Below, in pieces: positions 18,119 to 29,200 of a stretch of DNA of 64,000 nt; the first letter of the stretch is position 1, and the number at the start of each line of letters is the position of its first letter. Both the position numbers and the translations under genes were made by a program. This DNA comes from Kitasatospora mediocidica KCTC 9733 (GTDB taxonomy: Bacteria; Actinomycetota; Actinomycetes; Streptomycetales; Streptomycetaceae): contig NZ_JQLN01000001.1 of the NCBI RefSeq assembly GCF_000744225.1, positions 1 through 64,000 on the forward strand, read 5' to 3'. The notes beneath the pieces were generated by a model, which saw only the letters and a program-made list of their open reading frames with translations, ran no database searches and had not been told where the DNA came from.

Positions 18119-18652
18119 TCAGCGTGTCAGTGCGGCCACCTGGCGTTTGGCTTCGGCCGCTTGCTCGGACGTGTTCCCAGTCACGGTGTGAATTCCCTTA
18201 GGGGCCGGATGCTCTGGCGTCGCGATGGCAAGCAGCTTTGTCGTCGGGCTGGCTGGGGTGATGTCGGGCAGGGCATCAGTGAACGACGACCCGACAGCGA
18301 TGATCAGTGTGCAGTGTTGCGCGACCATGCCCGCCAAGTAGGGGCTGGCTTGGGATGAAGTGTCGATTCGTACGATCTGTTGCTGAACATTCACAGCTGT
18401 ACCGCGTGCGGCTTCCTGCATGGCTGCCCAAACAGGTTGGATGCTGGCTGCCGTAGTGGAGTCGCCAGAGTCTGCCGCCAAGCAGGCTGTCGGGCGTCCA
18501 GAGACGTTGGCAGCTGTCACGAGGGGTGGAGCTTTCTTGTGCGTGGTGCTCATCTGGAGAACGAGAATGGCCACTGCCGCGACTGCGGCAATGAGAACGA
18601 TTACGGCGGAGATTTGGGCTCGCCGACGATGCGGCCGGGTGTCCAGGTTCAT
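18119..18652 (-). CDS. membrane-anchored BMP-like/periplasmic-binding-like protein linked to mycosin
   Basis: 177 residues, one N-terminal membrane segment (SAVIVLIAAVAAVAILVLQM, about residues 15-34), remainder outside. The external part has VSGRPTACLAADSGDSTTAA, LAGMVAQHCTLIIAVGSSFT and KLLAIATPEH. This resembles the Rossmann-like core of BMP-type substrate-binding proteins but is far too short for a complete one. Its ATG overlaps the stop of the mycosin gene, so the two are co-translated. Genes like this often sit beside type VII mycosins in Streptomyces; the role is not known. Intact, with Ser/Thr-rich composition. Confidence 0.6.
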   Translation of the reverse strand: MNLDTRPHRRRAQISAVIVLIAAVAAVAILVLQMSTTHKKAPPLVTAANVSGRPTACLAADSGDSTTAASIQPVWAAMQEAARGTAVNVQQQIVRIDTSSQASPYLAGMVAQHCTLIIAVGSSFTDALPDITPASPTTKLLAIATPEHPAPKGIHTVTGNTSEQAAEAKRQVAALTR

Positions 18653-20049
18653 GAGCGTCGACGTCCTGAGGTGGTTGCTGAGCGTTGGGACTGGGAAGAG
18701 CTAGGTCGTACAGCACGATTGCTCGTAGCGCGTCGCGGCGTCTGGTGTTGACTACGCACCGGTGTGGCAAGGCGTTGGCGACGACGTCGCCTGGTCGCTG
18801 CGGCCAGGGCCAGGGCCAGGGCCAGGGCCAGCAGCACCGTGACGCCTCCGAGGCTAAGAAGCCAGCCTGTCCGGTTCGAGGTTGACTTCGATGCGGTAAG
18901 TGGGGCTGGAGTCAGTAGTGGGTTGGTCTGGTCGGTGCTGGGTGCGGTCGGGCTGGTGAGGGCGGCCGCAGGGTCGACGATGCCGTAGCCGACCTGCGGG
19001 TCAGGCCTCGCATGGTGTTGTTTGGCGGTGTCGATCAGACGGCGGATCACTTGGGCGGCTGTCAGGTCCGGGAAGTGTGCGCGGACCAGGGCCGCAGCGG
19101 CTGAGACATAGGCGGTCGAGAAGCTGGTGCCGTCGGACTTGACGTAGGAGTCGAGGTCGTTGGTGGAGTAGATCTCGGTGGCGGGCGCGGCGAGGGTGAC
19201 TCCGGTGCCTGATTCGCTGGGGGCCCAGAACTTTCCGTCCTGTTCCACTCCGGAGACGGAGACGACCCCGGGGAATGCCGCGGGGTATTGCGGGGGGTTG
19301 CCTTGCTGCCCCTGGTTACCGGCGGAGGCCACGACGATCGCTTGTTTGCGCAGTGCGTAGGCAACGGCTTGGCGCAGGAGGGGGTCCGGATTCGGTGAGC
19401 CGATGGAGACGTTGATGATCTGTGCGCCGTGGTCGACGGCCCAGGTGATTCCTTGCGCCAGCGTGGTTGGGTCGACCTGGTTTCCGCTGGAAACGCGCAC
19501 GGGAAGGATCTTGGCCTCTGGCGCGAGGCCAGTCATCCCGCTTCCCTGACTGGAGTTTCCAGTGGCGGCGATGATTCCGGCGATCGCTGTCCCGTGGGAG
19601 TCACCCGAGGTGTCTGTGCGTCCGTCACCGTGGTCGCCCAGGAGGCTCGTGCCGGGAACGATTTGGCCTGCGAGGTCGGGATGCGAGGCGGATACTCCAC
19701 TGTCGACTACCGCGACCGTGACACCGGCTCCCTTGCTGACTGTCCAAGCTCGTTCAGCATCCAGCTGGTTGGCCTCCAGTGGCCATTCAGCTGAACGGAT
19801 CGAGTCTGCAAAGGCAGTGCCGCCGCCCTGCTGGCCGAGCAGGAGGGGCGCCGTGAGCGGGATTGCCAGGAGCAGAACGGCTGCTCTTCTCCAGTGGCAT
19901 GTTGGAAAGCGGAGGAAAGACAAGGGAGTTACTCCAGGTCTCGGGCCTGATGGCGCGGCGGTTGCCGCTTCCAGCGCCAGCCGGCCTGGCCTCAGACGGC
20001 ACTGAGTACACGGCGTGATCGTACTCATGGACGTGGCGGGTTCGTACAC
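18649..20049 (-). CDS. type VII secretion-associated mycosin (S8 serine protease)
   Basis: About 466 residues from GTG 20049 (ATG 20028 also possible). N-terminal signal/anchor (RAAVLLLAIPLTAPLLLG, about 54-71); catalytic Asp in VAVVDSGVSASHPDL, His in GDSHGTAIAGIIAATG, Ser in DGTSFSTAYVSAAAAL; C-terminal membrane helix (LLSLGGVTVLLALALALA) and a basic tail. The layout is that of MycP/mycosin, the membrane subtilisin of ESX/type VII systems that processes exported proteins. Divergent from the giant RHS toxin gene, with the two starts about 220 bp apart, which hints at a shared control region and possibly toxin processing. No other type VII genes (EccC, Esx) are visible in the window. Confidence 0.85.
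   Translation of the reverse strand: MYEPATSMSTITPCTQCRLRPGRLALEAATAAPSGPRPGVTPLSFLRFPTCHWRRAAVLLLAIPLTAPLLLGQQGGGTAFADSIRSAEWPLEANQLDAERAWTVSKGAGVTVAVVDSGVSASHPDLAGQIVPGTSLLGDHGDGRTDTSGDSHGTAIAGIIAATGNSSQGSGMTGLAPEAKILPVRVSSGNQVDPTTLAQGITWAVDHGAQIINVSIGSPNPDPLLRQAVAYALRKQAIVVASAGNQGQQGNPPQYPAAFPGVVSVSGVEQDGKFWAPSESGTGVTLAAPATEIYSTNDLDSYVKSDGTSFSTAYVSAAAALVRAHFPDLTAAQVIRRLIDTAKQHHARPDPQVGYGIVDPAAALTSPTAPSTDQTNPLLTPAPLTASKSTSNRTGWLLSLGGVTVLLALALALALAAATRRRRRQRLATPVRSQHQTPRRATSNRAVRPSSSQSQRSATTSGRRRS
18799..18831. repeat. hexanucleotide GGCCAG tandem repeat inside mycosin gene
   Basis: About five units of GGCCAG read on the minus strand as alternating Leu-Ala in the C-terminal membrane helix. 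A change in unit number would keep frame and only lengthen or shorten the helix by two residues per unit. Confidence 0.7.
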
Positions 20050-20272
20050 CAGGTGCGCAAGTCGTGCATTGATAGAAGTTGATCATCCATCAGATGGTCA
20101 AGTGATCGTCAAATTTCTCCGGAGCTTGTCCTGAAAACTCCGCCGAATTACGGATAAAACACCGCCCGATCTCTTGGTTCTAGCTGTACACAGATGGGCG
20201 CGTCCCGGTAGGAACTCGTTTTGTCGATCACCAGTGGGGTGCTCAGACCTGAGTTCTCCTGGGGGTTCGGCC

Positions 20273-23200
20273 GTGCGCCGCACTGTGTCGCGTTGCTCCG
20301 ATGTCTCCGCCTCGTTCCGGCGGCGGGCGGGCTCCCTGGTGTCAGCGCGCTTCGGCCACACTCGGGCTCGTGGTGTCCCGCTCTGGTTCAAGCGCCTGTT
20401 CGTCGTGGTGACCGGTCTCTCGGTGCTGATGACGGTTTCGACACAGGGCGCGATCGCGTTCGCCGAGATCCAGGCCGCACAGAACTTCGCACCGCCCAAG
20501 GTCCCCACGCAGCTGGCCGGGTCGCCGGACGGGCTGGGCCACCAGGTGTCGGCGGCCTCGACCGAGAAGACCGCCGGGCCGACGAACGGCGGCCACATAC
20601 CGGCTGTCGGCGAGTTGCCCCAGTCCCAGAGCGGCCAGAGTCCGGTGGCTCCCAGAGCGTCCGGTGACAATCGGACTCCGCATGCTCCTCAACTGACCAA
20701 TCCACCGGATTCTGTCCAGCCGAAGCCGAAGGTGAAGAAGCAGGCCTCCACAGCGCCCAGTGGCGGATCAGCCAACACAAGCACCGCTGCGCCGGCCGCC
20801 GGCGAGCCCGACGCCTCGCAGTCGACTGGCATTCCCGGGCCGACGCCGGAGGGTGACACCGGTGTCGAGGACACCAGTGCTCGTACCCAGAGCTCCTCGG
20901 TCTTTCGCAACAGCGACGGAACCAAGACCACCCGTGTCTACAGCCAGCCTGTGCACTACAAGCAGGCCGACGGCACCTGGGCGGACATCAACACCCGCCT
21001 GGAGCTGAACAAGGGCGACCGGTACCAGGAGACGGCCAACAGTCAGCAACCGAGCTTCGCGGCGCACGCCGACGATCCGGCACTGATCAGCCTGACCCTT
21101 GATTCCAGTCACCAAGTCGCCTACGGCCTTCAGGGCGCGGCCCCCGTGGCTGGGACGGTCAACGGTGACACCATTACCTACGCGGGTGCGGCTACTTCCG
21201 CTGACGTCGTCTACGACGGTCTCGCTGCCGGCGTGAAGGAAACCCTCGTCCTGCGCGATGCGACCGCGCCGACCAGCTGGGTCTTTCCCCTCCAGCTCAC
21301 CGGGCTGACGGCTTCGCTCAACGCGAACGGTGAGGTCGAGTTCAAGGATGCGAGCGGCAAGGTCCTGATGACCATGCCGCACGGCTCGATGGAGGACTCG
21401 GCGAAGGATCCGCGCTCGGAACTCGGCGCCATGAGTGACGACGTGACGTACCAGCTGACCACGGTGAACGGCTCCCCCGCGCTGCGGGTGGACCTCGACG
21501 CCACCTGGCTCCACGACCCCAAGCGCGTGTTCCCCGTGCGGGTCGACCCGACCTCCTCGACCAACGTCCCCGCCGGTCAGACCACGTTCGTGGTCAGCGG
21601 CTTCAACGCGAACAACTCCGGCCAGAACGAACTGCACGTGGGAACCTACGACAACGGGACCCACGTCGCGAACAGCTACCTCTTCTTCCCCGCAGTCTCG
21701 ACCTCGATCCCGAACGACTACGTCGAGGCCGTCGACCTGCACATCGCGAACACCCACTCGTGGAACTGCTCCCCATACCCGATCAACGTCAACCAGATCA
21801 CCACGCCCTGGGACCCGGGATCCATCAGCAGCTACCCCGGCCTGTCGATCGGCCAGCAGCTGGGAACCGAGACCTTCGCCGCCGGTGACAGCTGCCCCAA
21901 CGGCATCCAGTGGGAGACCATCCACCTCGGAGGCGACCAGACCCTCCCGGGCCCCCAGCTGGTGAACAGCTGGTCCCACGGCGGCGCGAACTACGGTCTG
22001 TCCCTGACCGCGGACCCGAACGACCCCAACGCCTGGAAGATCTTCGACAGCGTCCACACCGCCTTCCAGCCATACCTGTCCATCACCTACGCGGACTGGG
22101 CTGCCAACTACGGCGCGGGCGCGGTCGTCAGCCCGTCGGCATCCACGGCCGGCTCCCAGCAAGTGACGCTGACCAACGCGGGGGCGAATGCGTGGAACGC
22201 CTCCAGCATGCAGATCAGGCCGAGGTTCTACGACGCGAACTGGACTGAGCAGTGGCCTGCCGGGAGCGCACCGCTCACCGGCGTTCCCGGCAATGTCTCA
22301 CCTGGTCAGACCGTCACCTTCAACGCCACCATTCCCGCAATCCGTCCCGGAACCACCTACCAGATGTGCTGGGACGGCTACGTCAACGGCACGACATCCC
22401 TGCACGACTCCTACGGCGTCCCCTACCAGAACTGCACCTGGTTGACCGCCGGAAACGCGGCGCCACAGATCGCCTCGGTCGCGCCGCTGAGCAATGCGCT
22501 CTCGGGGACGCTGACGCCCCAGCTGTGGGCGACAGGTCTCGACCCGGACAACTACCCCGGCACCGGCCTGAGCTACGACTTCCAGATGTACACACTCCCT
22601 GCATCGGGGTCGCCGCAGCTAGTGGTGGACTCGGGCTGGCAAGCGGGTAGCTCCTACGCCGTGCCGCCCGGGAAGCTGGCGTGGCACACCAACTACTTCT
22701 GGCAGGTCTCGGCGTCGGACCACCTGAACGCCAGCCCGTGGTCCAATCCGATCTACCTGTCGACGGCGTCTGTTGATCAGCCGCTGATCACGTCGCATCT
22801 GGGTGGGGCTGCCGATGACGGTTCGGGTCGGACGTTCGATCCGCAGGTCGGCAACTACACGACGCAGGCCACCGATGCGGTGGTGAAGGTGGTGGGGCCG
22901 GCGCTGGATGTGACGCGGTCCTACAACTCGCTCGATCCGCGGAATAGTGCGCTGTTCGGTGCGGGCTGGTCGTCGCGGTACGACATGAGCGTGGTCCCCG
23001 ACGGTGACTCGCCGGACGTCATGGTGCTGACGGCCGCTGACGGGCACACGGAGCGGTTCGCCAAGAACCCGGACGGCAGCTACGTCGTGCCGGACGGCCG
23101 CTCGGAGACGTTCTCGGCGAACCCGGGCGGCGGCTACGTGCTGCTGGTTCCGGGCGGGATCCGGTATTCGCTGACGGCCGCGGTGGGGTCGGGCTTCGCG

Positions 23201-26200
23201 CTGTCCTCGATCACGGACGTGTCGGGGCACGTGCAGAACCTGCACTACACCGGCGGCAAGCTCGACACCGTGACCGACGCGGTCAGCAGCCGGGCCCTGC
23301 ACTTCACCTGGACCTCGGACGGTACCCACGTCGCGAAGGTGGCCACCGACCTGCTGTCCGGCAGCGACCCGAACAGCGCGCTGACCTGGACCTACAGCTA
23401 CAACGCCACCGGCACCGCCGGCGAGTTGGACCAGGTGTGCGCCCCGCCGACGGGCGGCAACACCGGGCCGGCGTGCACCAAGTACTCCTACGTGGCGGGC
23501 GCGCACTTCCGCTCGGCGGTGCTCGACGCACGCGCGGCCTCCTACTGGCCACTGGGTGAGGCCTCCGGCACCACTGCCCAGAGCCTGGTGGCGATCAACG
23601 AGGGCAACGACAACGCCACCTACACCAACGTGACGCTGGGCACCGACCACGGCCCGCTGGCCTCCGGCACGGCCACCGTCGCGAAGTTCGACGGGACCAC
23701 CTCCTCGGTGGCGCTGCCGAGCGGTGCGCTGAAGAACACCTTCCAGTCGATCGGGCTGTGGTTCAAGGCCAGCGGCCCCGGTGTCCTGGCGTCCTACCAG
23801 GACACCGGCCTGAACGCGACGCCCTGGCACTCCTCCCCGGTGCTGTACATCGGCGCGGACGGCAAGCTGCGCGGCGAGCTCTTCGGCCCGTCGCTGGGCG
23901 CCAACCCGATCACCACGGCCGTCTCCGAGATCGGCCCGAACTGGCACTACGCGGTGCTGTCCGGCGCGGGCTCCTCCCAGACGCTGTACCTGGACGGCAA
24001 TGTCGTCGGGTCTCTGACCGGCGGGATTGACCACCTCGACCAGGACCAGGTCTTCATCGGCGCCGGCTATGCCAAGACCTCGATCTGGCCGAGCATGCCC
24101 GGTGCCGCTGCGGACGGGAACAGCCACTTCGCCGGTGACATCGCGGAGGTGGCGACCTACAACCGCGCCCTGGGCCAGCCCACCGCCGCAGCGCAGGTCG
24201 TCGACGCCGTCCAGACCGCCCCGCTCCTCACCCAGGCCAAGCTCCCCTCCGGCAAGCAGCAACTGGCCGTCGCCTACGACGTGGTCAAGGACCGCGCGAC
24301 CCAGGTCACGGACGCCAACGGCGGCACCTGGGGCATCAGCGACCCCACCGTGTCGGGAACCTCGCAGGACTACCGCTCCGCCGTGATGGGCTCCCGCCCC
24401 GCCGACTACTGGCGCCTGTCCGACCAGGCGGGCACCCAGGCCTCCAACGAGATCTACACACCCCGCCCGACCCCCAACAACGGCACCTACTCCAACGTCA
24501 CCCTCGCCACCGGCGGCCCGATGGCCGGCACCACGGCCGCGACGTTCGACGGCTCCACCTCCTGGGCCCAGATCCCACCCGCCTACGCACCCCAGGTCGG
24601 GCCCGGCGCGATCGGGCTGTGGTTCAAGACCACCAGCACCGCCGGCGGCGTGCTCCTCGCCTACCAGGACCAGGCCCTGGACCAGACACCCACCACCGGC
24701 CAGTACTGGAACCCCGCCCTCTACGTCGGCAACGACGGACACCTGCGCGGCCAATTCTGGTCGGGCGCCTCCGCCAACACCATCGACAGCGGCGCCACCG
24801 TCACCGACGGCACCTGGCACTACGCCCTGCTCTCGGCCGACACCGCCTCCAGCCAGACCCTGTACCTCGACGGCAAGGCCGTCGGCACACCCGCCACCGG
24901 CCAGATCAGCACCAACGGCACCGCCCACGTCTACGTCGGCGCCGGCCACGTCAGCGCCGACTGGCCGCACGCCCCCGCCGACCCGGCCGGCCACTTCAAC
25001 GGCCAGATCGCCGACGTCGCCGCCTTCGCCCACGCCCTGAACGCCACCAACGCCACCACCCTCTACACCATGGCCACCGAGACCACCCAGATCGGCACCG
25101 GCCTGCCCGCCAACAACTCCGTCGACTTCACCAGCGCCGTCCTGGACGACAAACCCACCGGCTTCTGGCCCTTGAGCGACACCAGCGGCAACCAGGCCAG
25201 CGAATACCTCACCTCCGCCGCCATGCTCCAGAGCCGCGGCATACCCACCGCCACCACCTGCTGCACCCCCGGCCCCTGGGCGACCGGCACCTCCACCGCC
25301 ACCGCCTTCAACGGCACCTCCTCCACCATCCAACTCCCCTCCCACCTCACCCCCAAGGCCGGCGCCTCCGCCACCGTCGAACTCTGGTTCAACGCCACCG
25401 CCCCCGGCGTCCTCTACGGCTACCAGAGCTTCCCCCTCGGCGCAGCGCACGACAGCACCCAGATGTGGGACCCGGCCCTGTACATCGGTAGCGACCACCT
25501 GCTGCACGGCCTGCTGTGGACCGGCGGCGGCGTCACCCCGCCCACGTCCCCCGCGGGTAAGAACGTCGACGACGGCAAGTGGCACTACGCCGTTCTGACC
25601 GCCAACGGCACCAGTCAGCAGCTCTACCTCGACGGCGTCGCTGTCGGTACCCCCGTCCCGGGGCCGCTGAAGTACAACGGCGACGCCTACGCCTACCTCG
25701 GCGCCGGCAACTCCGACACCTGGCCCGGCGCTTTCGGCTCCGGCAACGGCTACCTGAAGGGCTCCCTGGCCGACGTCGCCGTCTACCAGTACGCCGTCGA
25801 CGCCGGCACCATCGCCAACCGCTTCGCCGTCGCGACCACGGCCGCCCCCTCCGGGTCGGGTGTGGATGCCGCCACCGCCTACCGGGCGCAGGTGGTCCGC
25901 TCCGCGGAAGGCTACTGGCGCCTGAACGACCCGGCCGGCGCCACCAGCGTTGCCGACGAACTCGGCACCGCCAAGCCCGACTCCACGTCGGGCACCTACA
26001 GCAACGCCACCCTCAACACCCCCGGCCCCTCCGGTGACCCCGCCGAATCCGGCGTCACCTTCAACGGCACCAGCACCATGGTCCAGCTCCCCGCCTCCGC
26101 AGCCCCCACCTCGGGGCCGGCCAGCATGGAGCTCTGGTTCAAGACCACCACCGCCGGCGTCCTCTACTCCTACCAGGACTTCCCCCAAGGCCCCTCCGGA

Positions 26201-29200
26201 ACGGATGCCTCACCGGCGAACGCCGGCAACACCCGGCACTGGAACCCGGCCCTGTACGTCGGCAGCGACGGCAAGCTCTACGGCGAGTTCTGGACCGCCC
26301 CCGGCAACGTCATGACCTCCACCCAGACCGTCAACAACGGCGCCTGGCACCAAGCCGTCCTCACCGCCGACACCACCGGCGAAACCCTCTACCTCGACGG
26401 CGCCAAAACCGCCTCCAACGCCGGCAACCACCCCGTCTCCTACAACGGCGCCTCCTACGCCTACCTCGGCTCCGGCACCACCGACACCTGGCCGAACGCG
26501 ACCGCCGCCTACTTCAACGGCACCATCGCCGAAGCCTCCTACTACCCCTCCTCCCTCACCGCCGACACCGTCGCCGGCCACTACAGCGCCATGAGCGCCT
26601 CCGGCAAGGCCACCCCCACCACCACCGTCACCTTCACCGACCCGGGCACCAACCACCTCACCTACAGCTACGACACCCAAAGCGCCCGCATCACCGCCCG
26701 CTCCGACGCCAACAACAACACCACCCGCTACACCTACGACACCCACGGCTTCCTCTACACCACCACCGACCCCGACGGCCACACCACCACCACCGGCCAC
26801 GACACCCGCGGCAACACCCTCTCCACCACCACCTGCCAAGACCCCGCCCACTGCCACACCAGCTACGCCACCTACAACCTCAACACCACCAACCCACTCG
26901 ACCCCACCAACGACGAAATGCTGACGTCCAGCGACGCCCGCTCCGCCGGACCCACCGACCAGACGTACCAGACCAAATACGGCTACGACGCGTCCGGAAA
27001 CCTGACGTCCGTCACCACCCCGAAGACCCCGGACTTCCAAGGCGGCCGCGTCACCTACATCAACCGCACCGCCGGCACAGAGAACGCCTACTCGTACGTC
27101 CCCGCCAGCGGCACCATGCCCGCAGGCTTGCCGGCCGGCTCGACCGCACCCGTCGACGCAAACCAGTACAAGCAGGCCAATGCGGTACCCGCCAACCAGG
27201 CCACGACCTACCGCTACGACGCCCAGGGCGACCTCACCTACACCGCCACCCCCCTGGGTCTGACCACCAACTACTGGTACGACCCCATCGGGCGCCTCAT
27301 CCAGAAGCAGGACAGCTGCGGCAACTGCGGCCAGAACCAGACTGTCCCCTTCAACCTCAACACCAGCACGTACACCACCACTTACGCCTGGGACGGCCAT
27401 TCCAACCCCATCGGTAAGACCGATCCGGCCACTACCGACGCCATCACCGGCCACACCCACACCCGCCAGACCACCACGAACTATGACGTCGACGGCAACC
27501 AGCTCAACCAGACCGTTGCCGACACAGCTCCTGGCGGAGACCAGCCCCGCACCACCAGCTGGACCTACGACTCCGGTGACAAGAACCTGCAGAAGGTCAC
27601 CGACCCCGCAGGCCACACCACCACCTACACGTACGACAAGTACGGCAACACCACCGGCAAGACCGACCCCGCCGGTACCAGCTACCACTACAGCTACTCG
27701 CCCATGGGTCAGATGTATCTCGCCGGCATCACCAACTACACCGGCAGCGGACCCACCCCCACTGCTGCCCACTGGCAGGTGACCGACGCCCGCGCCTACG
27801 ACCCCGCCGGCCGGCTCGCGACCGACACCGACGGCATGGGCCGCACCACCCACACCTACTACAACGACGACAACACCACCGCCGAGATCGATCTCGACTC
27901 CTTCCACAACTTCAACCCCACCACCCAGACCTACGACGGCACCACCCGCACCGTCGTCCTGGAACAGGACACCTACGACCCGGCCGGGCACCTCACCGAA
28001 CGCGTCACCGGCGGCGGAAAGACCACCGTCACCAACACCTACGACGCCGCCAGCCGCGCCACCAGCACCACCCTCGACCCCGGCGGCCTCAACCGCACTA
28101 CCACCAGCACCTACGACGCCGCAGGCGACGTCCTCACCAGCACCCTCACCGACGGCACCACCGCCCGTGAGACCGACGCCACCTACGACACCGCCGGCGA
28201 CGTCCTCTCACAGACCGTCAAGAACACCCCCAACAACTCCACCACCACGCACACCTACGACCAGCGCGGCCTGCTGCTGACCACGGTCAGCCCGCTGGGC
28301 AACGCCAGCGGCGGCAATGCGGCGGCGTACACCACGTCGTACACGCATGACGATCTCGGCCGCCTGACCATGACGACGAGCCCGCCCGTCGCGAGCACGG
28401 TGTTCAGCACCACGACCGGAACAGCCACTGTCCTCCCGCAGGTCAACGCGATCTCCCGCACCGGCTACGGCGTCTTCGACGCGCCGACCTCCACCGAGGA
28501 CCCGGTCGGCAACATCACCACCTTCACGCAGACCTTCGACAGCAACGGCCAGCACAGCTCCGTATCCCAGAACACCTACACCGCTCCCGGCCAGAGCACC
28601 CCCGTCACGCCGGTGACACAGCTCGACTTCGACGCCCTCGGCCGCCCCCGCACCGCGCACGACGCCAAGGGTCAGATCACGACGAGCACGTACGACCAGC
28701 TCGGCGACCTCGTCGAAACCGACCTTCCCGCCATCAACGGCACCACACCCAAGACCTTCTACAGCTACGACGTCGACGGCGAGAAGCAGTCCGCCACCGA
28801 TCCCAGCGGCGCACAAACGTCCTCCACCTACGACGACCTGGGACGCACTGCCACCTCAACCACGCAGGTGCGCCGCGCCGGACAGGCCACGTCCGCCTAC
28901 ACCGCAGCCTTCGGCTACGACGACGCCGGAAACCGCACCACCGCGATCACGCCCAGCGGACAGGCCGTCACCGCCGTCTACAACGCCGCAGGGGAACGCA
29001 CCAGCAGCACCGACCAGCTCCAGCGCACCATCCGGACCAACTACAACCTCGCCGGCCAACCCATCCAGGTCACACTCCCCGGAACCGGCAGCGCCAACGG
29101 TCCCTCGACGAAGACCACCTACGACCAGGCCGGCCAGGCCACCGGCTCCGCACAGCTTTCAACTGCCGGAGCTGTCCTCGCCACCACCAGTACCGCCTAC

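Noticed and set aside
18119..20049. A full type VII secretion locus
   Set aside because: Only the mycosin and its partner are present; no EccC-type ATPase or WXG100 genes in the window.
22619..27991. Very long minus-strand open frames (up to about 1,190 residues) opposite the RHS gene
   Set aside because: Gly/Val/Arg-rich low-complexity translations, no ribosome sites, and they mirror the third-position GC of the plus-strand gene.
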